From Nemertoderma westbladi (taxonomy: Eukaryota; Xenacoelomorpha; Nemertodermatida; Nemertodermatidae), in the NCBI GenBank assembly GCA_032718475.1, contig JAUCBJ010009023.1:1-49741 (forward strand): a stretch of 49,741 nt of DNA, written 5' to 3'. The position numbers were made by a program, and so were the translations under genes. Positions 9,914 through 21,553 of this stretch are shown in pieces. The number at the start of each line of letters is the position of its first letter. Within the stretch, counting starts at the first letter, position 1. Below the pieces are notes generated by a model. The model did no database searches and was not told the origin of the DNA. It saw only the letters and a list, made by a program, of their open reading frames with translations.

Positions 9914-10194
9914 TGTACTTTTAATAAGTACAGACATTTCATCTTACTGTAGTCACGTATTTATAGTATGATACGGACAGTAAGGAAAGAGAAAATGAAT
10001 TGTTTCTCGCCGTCGCACTAAATATATAATATAAGTAATTACGTAATAAATGCGAATATATTGCACTAATCTACTAAATAATCGCTAAAATAACATGCTA
10101 CAAAATTAAATAAAACGATTATAATAAAATTACATAATAATACATACATAAATATAAAATAATAAAAATAAATATAAAATAATATAGTCACACA
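9914..10194 (-). repeat. LTR-A (281 bp) of the palindrome's BEL element
   Basis: Reading on the minus strand it starts TGTGTGACTA and ends AAGTACA, matching the three other LTRs (11008-11298, 15386-15676, 41493-41783). It is the most diverged of the four. It lies at the outer boundary of the left-arm pol array and is followed outward by the same flank (CCGCCCCTACTATA) as the right-arm LTR, so it occupies the ancestral 3' LTR position. Confidence 0.85.
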
Positions 10195-10210
10195 CCCACT
10201 CCGTATGTTG

Positions 10211-10966
10211 TTACGTTATGGAGTCCCTAGATATTTGTTGGATTAGGGAGGTGGTCCTGGGAAGAGTATCTTGCCTTCCATAGTTTCCGGACAGTTTTCG
10301 GTCTCTTTCCGGTAAACATAAACGACCAGCTGGGCGATTGAGTGGTTGTGTTACTTTCTCCGCTCCCTTGGCCTGTCTAATCTTCACCGGGATAAGCTGA
10401 GGAGGCCATTCATCTTCTTTACTTAGGAAGTCGGGTCCACCTAACCAGTCTGGAGTATCTGTCAGTTCTTGAGGAGTTGCTCCTCTGGAGGCGATGTCGG
10501 CTAGATTGATCGTCTCGGGGCAATGTCTCCATTGATCTACATTGGAGTTGATGTCGTCATTATCTGAGGAGTATGGTGTTCCCTCAGTTGGGTCGTCAAC
10601 TTCACTGCTCTCCACTTCCCATTCACTTAATTGATATACCTGTTCTTTTGGTAATCTTTCTATAAGAGTTCTACGAGAAGGGCCAGTAAAGTACCAACCT
10701 ACTCTAGTTCTTCCCGCATAGACTTGTAGTGGTTGCGGTTGAGCAGGCCGTTTCTCCAATGTCTCGAGCGCTTCATGCGCATTTTGACCGATGAGTATTT
10801 GGACTCCAGGGTAATCGGTGTTGAATCTAGGTATTTCAAGCTGCTGGGTGAAATCGTCCTCATCCCAGTTATAAGGTTCCTCTTGGCTGGTCGCGAAGTT
10901 CTTTATCGCTACCATTTTTACTGACCTTATGCTGTGTTCTCCTAGTCCATCCTGGGGGGTGGACAA
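10211..10966 (-). pseudogene. pol: Internally deleted pol derivative with an open 251-codon frame
   Basis: The frame joins three parts of pol: the protease-distal linker (TQQLEIPRFNTDYPGVQI), the end of RNase H (SNVDQWRHCPETINLADIA) and the extreme C-terminus (LNRPAGRLCLPERDRKL). RT, most of RNase H and all of integrase are missing. Both deletions keep the reading frame. The first codon (TTG) is only the limit of homology after LTR-B, not a true start. It lacks gag, RT and integrase, so it could move only with proteins from elsewhere. It is older than the adjacent 4378-bp duplication because it is more diverged. Confidence 0.75.
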
Positions 10967-11007
10967 CGCACCTACATAATAATCCGCGATTACGCGTATC
11001 CGCGTAT

Positions 11008-11298
11008 TGTACTTTTAATAAGTACAGACATTTCATCTTACTGTAGTCACGTATTTATAGTATGATACGGACAGTAAGGAAAGAGAAAATGAATTATTTC
11101 TTGCCGTTAAACGAAATATATTATGCTAAGTAATTAAGTAATAAACACGAATATATATTGCACTAATCTACTGAATAATCGTTAAAATATTATTCTACTA
11201 AATAAAATTAAAGAAAACGATTATAATAATAAAATTACGTAATAATACATACATAAATATAAAAATAATAAAAACATATAAAATAATGTAGTCACACA
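11008..11298 (-). repeat. LTR-B (291 bp)
   Basis: Minus-strand TGTGTGACTACATTATTTTA to AAGTACA, essentially the same as LTR-C apart from a few bases. It ends the first gag-less pol unit and starts the older deleted derivative. A 23-bp filler (10985-11007) containing GCGGATACGCG separates it from the derivative's pol sequence. Confidence 0.9.
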
Positions 11299-11314
11299 CC
11301 CACTCCAGGCGCTG

Positions 11315-12434
11315 TTACGTTGGGGAGTCCCTAGATGTTTGTTGGATTAGGGAGGTGGTCGTGGGAAGAGTATCTTGCCTTCCATAATTTCCGGATAGCT
11401 CTCTGTCTCTTTCCAGTAAACATAAACGACCAATTGGGCGATTGAGTTGTTGTGTTTCGAATACAATTCCAGGTTTCTTAAGGTTACGTCGCATGACGAC
11501 GATTTCTACCGATCGCACTAAACCATCATCGGATATATGAGTCTCGATGATACGACCTGTCTGCCACCGCTTACGTGGAAGATCTGATTCCACAATAAGG
11601 ACCATGTCTCCGGCGCTGACGTTTTCTTGCTGCGCAAACCACTTGGTTCGAAGTTGTAGCATAGGCAGATAATGTTTTTCGAAATGGTCAGCGAAACGAC
11701 GGGATAATAACTGCATGAGTTGCCAAGTTTGTCGGCAGTATTCGTCTCCGTCCGTGATTTCTGATTGTGGGAGCATGGCTACAGGTTTCTTCAGTAGGAA
11801 ATGCGCGGGTGTTAGCGCTTCTAGGGAGTCGGGACTCGATGAGACTGGCATAAGCGGTCTCTCGTTAAGATAAGCGGCGATTTCTTCCATTAACGTCCGC
11901 AAAAGTTTGTCGGTGAGATACGCGCGGCAAGGCACTATAAAGTGAAATGCGGTCTTCACGCTCCTTATTAATCTCTCCCAACTTCCTCCCCACCAAGGGG
12001 CGTCGGCGGCGTTGAAGGTCCAGCTAGATGCTGTTACCCTTAGCTGATCGTCCACCTGTCTTTGGTTCCAATCTTTAACGTAAGCTTTGATCTAATTATT
12101 GGCGCCAATGAAGTTCGTTCCCTTATCAGATCTCATCGTGTTGCTGGTTCCAAAGCGAGCGATCTGTCGGCGTAAACTCAGTATGAAGCTGTTGGTAGAT
12201 AGATCGTTCACCATATCTAGATGGATCTTAGTAAAGGGTGGTTCATAGGAGCTTACTCGTTCCCTAGGTAATTCTGCCTCTCGCTGTGTTAAGGGCCTAC
12301 TGAATGCTACTAAGAATGCCTACTAAGAACTTGGTTCAGAGCTCTACGGGGTTTATGGAAATAATAGCGAGTTCGAATTTCGCTCAGAACTCGTTCTCTA
12401 CCAGCATGGTAAAGCCTACTGTGAACATCTACAA
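11315..12434 (-). pseudogene. pol: Integrase region of duplicated pol (tandem unit 1)
   Basis: The open 246-codon part (11315-12055) covers the end of the integrase core (APWWGGSWERLIRSVK, with the catalytic Glu in WER) and the DUF5641-like C-terminal domain (VSAGDMVLIVESDLPRKRW). Upstream, to 12434, the homology continues through the second Asp motif and the H2C2 zinc domain. It is interrupted by a TAG near 12090, where the right arm reads Glu, and by the frameshift that ends the RT frame. It is therefore non-functional. It is the same as 15693-16812 except for the duplication. Confidence 0.85.
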
Positions 12435-15362
12435 TCATCTTGATTTGTATTTCAAGATTTCTAATGAGTATGGGAATTTAGTGTCAAAGGACAATGGAGC
12501 ATTAGTTAGTCTCCCTCCCACACGTATTAACCCATCTATCATTGTGCTAGAGAAACGATCCCTTAAGCGCATCTGTGGATTTCTTAATAACAGGAAATAC
12601 TTATCGGAATCTTCATAGCATTGCAGGAGTCTCAGTATCTGCTTATTGCTTTCTTCATGCTCCTGGTAACTGATCTTCTCCATCAGAAACCTATCTGATA
12701 CTTTGTATTTGGGAAGATCTTTAATAGCATGGACCTGCTCTGATGTCAGTGGAGCGGTATCACTAGCGATCTTCGTCCTGGAGTAGTGATGATGGAAGCA
12801 TCGCTTCAAATACACGACGGCCTTACAAAGCCGATTCCAGGAGCTATAGTGATTTATCGCTCTCTGCAGGAGAGGTGAGAGTCCCTGCGAGACGTCTCGT
12901 GTTCCAGATTTCCAGTCTCTTTCTCTGATTTCTACAACAGATTTGTTTGTGGTGGGGGAGTTTAGAACTTTCTCCACTCCCTTGGCTTGTCTAATCTCAG
13001 CCGTGGTGAGATGAGGAGGCCATTCATGCTCTTCTTTACTCAGGAAGTCGGGTCCACCTAACCAGTCTGGAGTATCTATCAGTTCTTGCAGGATTGCTCC
13101 TCTAGAGGCGATGTCGGCTGGATTAATCGTCCCAGGGCAATGTCTCCATTGATCTACATTAGAGCGACTAAGTATAATGGCTACTCTGTTGGTAACGAAG
13201 ACGCTGAACTGACAGAATTCATTGGTTATATACTCCAAAACGAGTAAAGCATCAGTCCAATAGACAGTTTTCTCCAGTGGATAGTCGATCTGTTCTGTTA
13301 CATTCCGGCCGATGGCTGTAGCGTATAGAGCCGCCTTTAACTCCGCTCGAGGAACTCGTAGTTTGTTGTTGATCAAGGCCTTAGAGGTAACCAAGGCAAC
13401 TTTAATTCCATCCGGAGTTTCAACTCTCAGGTAGGCTACTATACCTATTCCCATATCGCTGGTGTCTCCAAACACATGGAGTTGATAGGAATACGTGGGG
13501 AGAACGTGACCAAAATATGAACGGGAAATAATAAAGTTCTCGATGGAAGGTAGAGAATCTTCCCATTTCATCCACTTCTTTAGCAGTTCTCCCTTAAGTG
13601 GATCGTCCCACGAGTGGTTTTCAAGCCACATTTGTTGCACTAAGCTCCGAGCAACCAATATAACTGGGCTAATAAATCCCAATGGATCGAAATAAGTGCT
13701 CAGGATACTTAGGCAAATCCGTTTAGTTCGAACTGGATTATCTCGCTGTTTTAGCTGGAAAAACAAGATGTCTCTCTCCGTGTCCCATTTCAAACCAAGC
13801 GTCTTGGTTTCCGGAAGATCGTCCTTGATGAGGTCTAGATCTTTAACACCTCGGTCTTCTACCGGGATCGATTCCAGAAACTCACGGGAGTTACTAGTGA
13901 ATTTGGTTAGTCGAAATCCACCGCGTCGCAAACACTCTACCGTTCCCTTGGCAACATCAATGGCTTCTTCCACCGATGGGAGGGACTTTAAATTGTCATC
14001 CATGTATATATCCCGTTCGATGTTGTCGATAACCGCTTTAGAGAAGGCGTCTCGGTTGTCATCAGCAGTGGTACGCACTACTGAACAAGCGTTCGAGGGG
14101 CTCGAGATGATCCCGAAAGCCTGGATGGTCATCCAGTACTCCACCGGTTTTTGGTTGAGTTCTCCTTCAGGCCACCACAGAAATCGTAGGCTGTCTCGAT
14201 CCCTATCCAGCGCCTTGACTTTTAAGAACATGCCTTCTATATCCAAAGCGAAAGCGATAGAATATTGCCATAATCTTAATAGTATTCCCAACAAGGATTG
14301 GAGTAAGTTGGGTCCAGGCAACAATTCGGAATTCAGGGATTGGCCCATGTAAAGGGCGGAGCCGTCGAACACTACCCGGACTTCGTTGGGTTTACCGGGT
14401 TTGGGAACGTAATGATGTATTAGATAATACGTTCTCTCTGTGATGGGTGTTTCTTCCGGTACTCGCTCCGCGTGTCCCTTATCGATAAATTTCTTCAGCT
14501 GGGTCTTATACATTTCCCTGGCTGAGACATTGGCCGTAAGAAGCCGATGCAGTTGCATGATTCTCTTCTCCGCTAAGGGTCGCTTATTTATAAAGTTGGT
14601 TTCTCGCCGTCGGAACGGAAGACCAATCTCATAGCGACCTTGATCTTTAAGAAAACGGGTAGTCGTTTCCTGAATCTGCTTGGCTCTCTCTTCCTCGACG
14701 GACAGGGCCTTGTCGTAGGAATTAGGCTCTACTGCTTCTTGAGTAAAGAATCGTACAGCGTGTTCATCGCGAATCTTATTATTGTAGCGATCTATCACCT
14801 CGTTTAATTCGTCGTTGTAGTCGAATTGTCCGCCATGATTGATGAGATGGCACAGGTTTACTTGGTTTCGCCAAGTCTCATTTTCGGTGAGGAGGTCTAT
14901 TGTATTTTCCTCGTCGAATAATTGGTTAATATCGTCATTATCTGAGGAGTATGGTGTTCTCTCAGTTGTGGTTTCTCCCTCACTGATTTCTTCTTCCCAT
15001 TCACTCACCTGATGTATCTTTTCTTGAGGGAGTCTTTCCATCAGTGTTCTACGGGAAGGTCCAGTGAAGTACCAACCTACACTCGTTCTTCCCGCGTACG
15101 TTTGTAATGGTTGCGGTCGAGCAGGCTGTTTTTCTAATGTCTCTAGCGCCTCATGCGCATTTTGGCCGATCAATATCTGTACCCCTGGGTAGTCGGTGTT
15201 GAATCTAGGGATATCATGCTGCTGGGTAAAATGATCTTCATCCCAGTTATAAGGTTCCGCTTGGCTGGTAGCAAAGTTCTTTATCGCCACCATTTTTACT
15301 GACCTTATGCTGTGTTCTCCTAGTCCATCCTGGGGGGTGGACAACGCACCTACATAATAATC
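12435..15362 (-). pseudogene. pol: RT-RNase H region of duplicated pol (tandem unit 1), gag and protease missing
   Basis: A 969-codon open frame beginning in the linker after protease; the first codon is TTG, so there is no true start. It has a BEL/Pao reverse transcriptase with ALDIEGMFLK and the catalytic IYMDDN, then RNase H (LHVFGDTSDMGIG, RVPRAELKAA, YWTDALL, PADIASRG). It ends at a 1-bp deletion (AAATTCCC for AAATTTCCC) just before integrase. Gag, zinc knuckles and the protease active site are absent, replaced by LTR-C plus a 23-bp filler. Confidence 0.88.
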
Positions 15363-15385
15363 CGCGATTACGCGTATCCGCGTAT

Positions 15386-15676
15386 TGTACTTTTAATAAG
15401 TTCAGACATTTCATCTTACTGTAGTCACGTATTTATAGTATGATACGGACAGTAAGGAAAGAGAAAATGAATTATTTCTTGCCGTTAAACGAAATATATT
15501 ATGCTAAGTAATTAAGTAATAAACACGAATATATATTGCACTAATCTACTGAATAATCGTTAAAATATTATTCTACTAAATAAAATTAAAGAAAACGATT
15601 ATAATAATAAAATTACGTAATAATACATACATAAATATAAAAATAATAAAAACATATAAAATAATGTTGTCACACA
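15386..15676 (-). repeat. LTR-C (291 bp), 3' LTR of the main left-arm gag-pol
   Basis: TGTGTGAC to AAGTACA on the minus strand. It is the 3' LTR of the gag-pol that starts at 24170 and also precedes the gag-less unit at 12435-15362. The polypurine-like GGAGTGGG lies directly before it (minus strand), as in the right arm. The 23-bp filler next to it (15363-15385) is the same as the one beside LTR-B. Confidence 0.9.
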
Positions 15677-15692
15677 CCCACTCCAGGCGCTG

Positions 15693-16812
15693 TTACGTTG
15701 GGGAGTCCCTAGATGTTTGTTGGATTAGGGAGGTGGTCGTGGGAAGAGTATCTTGCCTTCCATAATTTCCGGATAGCTCTCTGTCTCTTTCCAGTAAACA
15801 TAAACGACCAATTGGGCGATTGAGTTGTTGTGTTTCGAATACAATTCCAGGTTTCTTAAGGTTACGTCGCATGACGACGATTTCTACCGATCGCACTAAA
15901 CCATCATCGGATATATGAGTCTCGATGATACGACCTGTCTGCCACCGCTTACGTGGAAGATCTGATTCCACAATAAGGACCATGTCTCCGGCGCTGACGT
16001 TTTCTTGCTGCGCAAACCACTTGGTTCGAAGTTGTAGCATAGGCAGATAATGTTTTTCGAAATGGTCAGCGAAACGACGGGATAATAACTGCATGAGTTG
16101 CCAAGTTTGTCGGCAGTATTCGTCTCCGTCCGTGATTTCTGATTGTGGGAGCATGGCTACAGGTTTCTTCAGTAGGAAATGCGCGGGTGTTAGCGCTTCT
16201 AGGGAGTCGGGACTCGATGAGACTGGCATAAGCGGTCTCTCGTTAAGATAAGCGGCGATTTCTTCCATTAACGTCCGCAAAAGTTTGTCGGTGAGATACG
16301 CGCGGCAAGGCACTATAAAGTGAAATGCGGTCTTCACGCTCCTTATTAATCTCTCCCAACTTCCTCCCCACCAAGGGGCGTCGGCGGCGTTGAAGGTCCA
16401 GCTAGATGCTGTTACCCTTAGCTGATCGTCCACCTGTCTTTGGTTCCAATCTTTAACGTAAGCTTTGATCTAATTATTGGCGCCAATGAAGTTCGTTCCC
16501 TTATCAGATCTCATCGTGTTGCTGGTTCCAAAGCGAGCGATCTGTCGGCGTAAACTCAGTATGAAGCTGTTGGTAGATAGATCGTTCACCATATCTAGAT
16601 GGATCTTAGTAAAGGGTGGTTCATAGGAGCTTACTCGTTCCCTAGGTAATTCTGCCTCTCGCTGTGTTAAGGGCCTACTGAATGCTACTAAGAATGCCTA
16701 CTAAGAACTTGGTTCAGAGCTCTACGGGGTTTATGGAAATAATAGCGAGTTCGAATTTCGCTCAGAACTCGTTCTCTACCAGCATGGTAAAGCCTACTGT
16801 GAACATCTACAA
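15693..16812 (-). pseudogene. pol: Integrase of left-arm gag-pol
   Basis: This is the C-terminal part of the main left-arm BEL polyprotein. The open 246-codon section (15693-16433) has APWWGGSWERLIRSVK and the DUF5641-like domain. The preceding integrase core and H2C2 domain are out of frame with RT because of a 1-bp deletion. A TAG near 16470 replaces a Glu codon present in the right arm (NNEFKAY). No active integrase can come from this copy. Confidence 0.87.
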
Positions 16813-19800
16813 TCATCTTGATTTGTATTTCAAGATTTCTAATGAGTATGGGAATTTAGTGTCAAAGGACAATGGAGCATTAGTTAGTCTCCCTCCCACA
16901 CGTATTAACCCATCTATCATTGTGCTAGAGAAACGATCCCTTAAGCGCATCTGTGGATTTCTTAATAACAGGAAATACTTATCGGAATCTTCATAGCATT
17001 GCAGGAGTCTCAGTATCTGCTTATTGCTTTCTTCATGCTCCTGGTAACTGATCTTCTCCATCAGAAACCTATCTGATACTTTGTATTTGGGAAGATCTTT
17101 AATAGCATGGACCTGCTCTGATGTCAGTGGAGCGGTATCACTAGCGATCTTCGTCCTGGAGTAGTGATGATGGAAGCATCGCTTCAAATACACGACGGCC
17201 TTACAAAGCCGATTCCAGGAGCTATAGTGATTTATCGCTCTCTGCAGGATAGGTGAGAGTCCCTGCGAGACGTCTCGTGTTCCAGATTTCCAGTCTCTTT
17301 CTCTGATTTCTACAACAGATTTGTTTGTGGTGGGGGAGTTTAGAACTTTCTCCACTCCCTTGGCTTGTCTAATCTCAGCCGTGGTGAGATGAGGAGGCCA
17401 TTCATGCTCTTCTTTACTCAGGAAGTCGGGTCCACCTAACCAGTCTGGAGTATCTATCAGTTCTTGCAGGATTGCTCCTCTAGAGGCGATGTCGGCTGGA
17501 TTAATCGTCCCAGGGCAATGTCTCCATTGATCTACATTAGAGCGACTAAGTATAATGGCTACTCTGTTGGTAACGAAGAGGCTGAACTGACAGAATTCAT
17601 TGGTTATATACTCCAAAACGAGTAAAGCATCAGTCCAATAGACAGTTTTCTCCAGTGGATAGTCGATCTGTTCTGTTACATTCCGGCCGATGGCTGTAGC
17701 GTATAGAGCCGCCTTTAACTCCGCTCGAGGAACTCGTAGTTTGTTGTTGATCAAGGCCTTAGAGGTAACCAAGGCAACTTTAATTCCATCCGGAGTTTCA
17801 ACTCTCAGGTAGGCTACTATACCTATTCCCATATCGCTGGTGTCTCCAAACACATGGAGTTGATAGGAATACGTGGGGAGAACGTGACCAAAATATGAAC
17901 GGGAAATAATAAAGTTCTCGATGGAAGGTAGAGAATCTTCCCATTTCATCCACTTCTTTAGCAGTTCTCCCTTAAGTGGATCGTCCCACGAGTGGTTTTC
18001 AAGCCACATTTGTTGCACTAAGCTCCGAGCAACCAATATAACTGGGCTAATAAATCCCAATGGATCGAAATAAGTGCTCAGGATACTTAGGCAAATCCGT
18101 TTAGTTCGAACTGGATTATCTCGCTGTTTTAGCTGGAAAAACAAGATGTCTCTCTCCGTGTCCCATTTCAAACCAAGCGTCTTGGTTTCCGGAAGATCGT
18201 CCTTGATGAGGTCTAGATCTTTAACACCTCGGTCTTCTACCGGGATCGATTCCAGAAACTCACGGGAGTTACTAGTGAATTTGGTTAGTCGAAATCCACC
18301 GCGTCGCAAACACTCTACCGTTCCCTTGGCAACATCAATGGCTTCTTCCACCGATGGGAGGGACTTTAAATTGTCATCCATGTATATATCCCGTTCGATG
18401 TTGTCGATAACCGCTTTAGAGAAGGCGTCTCGGTTGTCATCAGCAGTGGTACGCACTACTGAACAAGCGTTCGAGGGGCTCGAGATGATCCCGAAAGCCT
18501 GGATGGTCATCCAGTACTCCACCGGTTTTTGGTTGAGTTCTCCTTCAGGCCACCACAGAAATCGTAGGCTGTCTCGATCCCTATCCAGCGCCTTGACTTT
18601 TAAGAACATGCCTTCTATATCCAAAGCGAAAGCGATAGAATATTGCCATAATCTTAATAGTATTCCCAACAAGGATTGGAGTAAGTTGGGTCCAGGCAAC
18701 AATTCGGAATTCAGGGATTGGCCCATGTAAAGGGCGGAGCCGTCGAACACTACCCGGACTTCGTTGGGTTTACCGGGTTTGGGAACGTAATGATGTATTA
18801 GATAATACGTTCTCTCTGTGATGGGTGTTTCTTCCGGTACTCGCTCCGCGTGTCCCTTATCGATAAATTTCTTCAGCTGGGTCTTATACATTTCCCTGGC
18901 TGAGACATTGGCCGTAAGAAGCCGATGCAGTTGCATGATTCTCTTCTCCGCTAAGGGTCGCTTATTTATAAAGTTGGTTTCTCGCCGTCGGAACGGAAGA
19001 CCAATCTCATAGCGACCTTGATCTTTAAGAAAACGGGTAGTCGTTTCCTGAATCTGCCTGGCTCTCTCTTCCTCGACGGACAGGGCCTTGTCGTAGGAAT
19101 TAGGCTCTACTGCTTCTTGAGTAAAGAATCGTACAGCGTGTTCATCGCGAATCTTATTATTGTAGCGATCTATCACCTCGTTTAATTCGTCGTTGTAGTC
19201 GAATTGTCCGCCATGATTGATGAGATGGCACAGGTTTACTTGGTTTCGCCAAGTCTCATTTTCGGTGAGGAGGTCTATTGTATTTTCCTCGTCGAATAAT
19301 TGGTTAATATCGTCATTATCTGAGGAGTATGGTGTTCTCTCAGTTGTGGTTTCTCCCTCACTGATTTCTTCTTCCCATTCACTCACCTGATGTATCTTTT
19401 CTTGAGGGAGTCTTTCCATCAGTGTTCTACGGGAAGGTCCAGTGAAGTACCAACCTACACTCGTTCTTCCCGCGTACGTTTGTAATGGTTGCGGTCGAGC
19501 AGGCTGTTTTTCTAATGTCTCTAGCGCCTCATGCGCATTTTGGCCGATCAATATCTGTACCCCTGGGTAGTCGGTGTTGAATCTAGGGATATCATGCTGC
19601 TGGGTAAAATGATCTTCATCCCAGTTATAAGGTTCCGCTTGGCTGGTAGCAAAGTTCTTTATCGCCACCATTTTTACTGACCTTATGCTATGTTCTCCTA
19701 GTTCATCCTGGGGAGTGGACAACGAGCCTACATAATAATCTGTAGCTACTGTGGATTTCCAAACCTGCATAATTCCTGAAAGGTTCAACTTAGTTCGGAA

Positions 19801-20990
19801 CTTGGGTTGTCCAGCAAAGATGTCTTCGGCTAGTTCTTTGTCGATGAATGTACCTGTGATGCCGGATTCAAGGAGGGCGTTCACTATAAAACTCTTACCT
19901 AGCCCATGGACTCTCAGCTGCACCACTGGGAATTCCCGGATTCCGACGTTGGAAGTTGGTGCTTTCCAAGATGGTTGTCGGTCAGGAATAGTCAATTGCG
20001 CTTCGTTATCGGTTTCAGTCTCATACGTAAGCGCTCGATACACTGCGGTGTTTATCATATAACAGGATTCGTTTTCGTCGGAGAATTCGTCCGTGTAAAA
20101 TCCTTCCATCTCAGAGCTGTGGTCAGTGTCATTCACATCACTGAATTGGACATGTAGTTCGGGCTCACTTACCTGACTCGTGTGGGTTCTTTCAAATTCT
20201 GTATGCAGCAAGATATGATGTTTCGCGCCGCACTTAGCACACCTTGCGTCGGAGTAACAGGTCCGCCGTTGGTGTCCTTGTCTGAGACAATTATAACACA
20301 ACCGCTTATCCCACATGACATCACGTCTATCCTTTAGGGATTTCTTCAAGAATTCATCACATCCACTCAAGCGATGGGGCCCATCGCACAATGCACATTT
20401 GGGTTTGATTTTACTTACTTTAACCTGTGTGGTATTGTGCACACTTGTTCTTTCCTCGGGCTTTCTTCCATGAATTCTCTTAGGAGACGTGGGAGGAGTT
20501 GTTGTTAACTGTTCTCTCCTGTCACTGGTTCGAGACTTAGATTTACTTAAGTCTTTACGGGTTTTGTTGACATAATAAGATCTTTCGGTGTCTTTCCCGC
20601 TGTTCTCCTCCTGGGAGGTTTGGCTTTCGCCGTCGTCTGTATAACACACTGGTGTTACCTTTCTCCTAAATACGGGTTTTTCACTCACCTTATTTTCTGG
20701 TGTCTTCTCTCGGGACTGCTTTAGGAGCTGTAATCTTACCTCTCCATTTAAGAATGACATGAGTTCAGCCATGGTAGGGTCTCTTTGTTGCTGATCCATC
20801 ATATAGAGAACTCTTTTGTCCCAACGAGTACCTACTCCACCCTTTGGCAAAGTAGATGCTATGGCTCCAACAACCATGGAACTCTGATATTCATGAGACT
20901 TACCTAACCAATCTAGTTGTCTACAGATCTCCTGAATCTCATCGGAAAACTCTATAATCCCGCTACTAAGGAACTTTCAGGGTGCTACTA
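16813..20990 (-). pseudogene. gag-pol: Gag C-terminus, zinc knuckles, protease, RT and RNase H of left-arm BEL
   Basis: The longest open frame in the window: 1354 codons counted from an internal ATG at 20877. It starts in the end of a DUF1759-like Gag domain. Three Cys/His clusters follow (CALC at residue 161, CYNCLRQGHQRRTC near 194-206, CAKCGAKHH), then an aspartic protease whose active-site triad reads E337-S-G (ALLESGITGTF) where the right arm has DSG. RT has D753 in ALDIEGMF and YMDD at 832-835. RNase H has FGDTSDMG and PADIASRG. Gag and pol are in one frame, as is usual for BEL. The Asp-to-Glu change should disable protease. The frame closes at a 1-bp deletion before integrase. Confidence 0.92.
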
Positions 20991-21001
20991 ATTTCGCATA
21001 C

Positions 21002-21542
21002 TAGGATCGGCATGCTGCATTGCAGCTGCATTTTTAAGAATGCTGTGCCATCTTGTCAACAAAATTGCACCGCCACAACTCCCTATCACCCATGACATTT
21101 GCTAGATCATCCGCATCTTCAAGGCCAGTGTCCTTTAAGATGCGTCTCAAGAAAGTCATGGGCTGTCCACCATGCTTATTCACTCCATGAGGCTGCCAAA
21201 GTACAAGATTATGCACTGGCTGGTCCTCACGGCGAAAGCAATGTCCTGCAAAGAGGAGGCGATTTTGTTCTAGTGTCAAGCTTGGGGGAACCAATGAGAC
21301 ACCTCCAATGTTATATAGTGTCTGGTTGGAGATGTGTGCATTGTACTTGACAGAATGAACCCGGCGTAGCATTCTTGTGAATGTGCCATCCAGAGATTGG
21401 GTGTCCTCAGCAGTTAGAGCCCTTGCTGAGGACTTTCAAAGTTAACTGTCAAAATTTTGGTCTTTCTGGAGTTAATAAAAAGACCAACACTAGAAGCAGC
21501 ATGTTCTAATGAGCTGAGGAGCTGTTGGGCTCCTCAGCATAC
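21002..21542 (-). mobile_element. LINE 3' fragment inserted in left-arm gag
   Basis: This 541-bp insertion is flanked by the 11-bp target duplication ATTTCGCATAC (20991-21001 and 21543-21553). It matches the 3' end of the LINE at 28710-32467, including the 112-codon C-terminal frame 21034-21372 (FAGHCFRREDQPVHNLVLWQ) and the 3' end CAGCATGCCGATCC. It is 5'-truncated and has lost about 245 bp internally near 21420. It interrupts gag; the right arm is uninterrupted here. Confidence 0.92.
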
Positions 21543-21553
21543 ATTTCGCATAC

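Larger units (their letters stand above)
10908..19663. repeat. 4378-bp tandem duplication (two units) of LTR plus gag-less pol
   Basis: Units at about 10908-15285 and 15286-19663 match at a constant offset of 4378 bp. Only a handful of single-base differences are visible, for example near 12868/17246 (GAGAGG versus GATAGG), 13201/17579 and 15402. Both units share the same IN nonsense codon and RT-IN frameshift, so duplication followed decay. The breakpoints fall in TTCTTTATCGCCACCATTTT-like sequence shared by the older derivative and the main copy, which fits unequal crossing-over. A duplicated assembly segment is an alternative. Confidence 0.9.

Noticed and set aside
12304-12618. Plus-strand 104-codon frame, repeated at 16682
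   Set aside because: Antisense to the integrase/RT junction; no independent conservation.
10560-13160. Splicing as the origin of the deleted 251-codon derivative
   Set aside because: The junctions relative to the longer copy do not show GT at the donor or AG at the acceptor; simple deletion fits better.
13696-14634. Plus-strand open frames of 218 and 64 codons, repeated at 18074-19012
   Set aside because: They are antisense to well-supported RT sequence and repeated only because the 4378-bp segment is duplicated.
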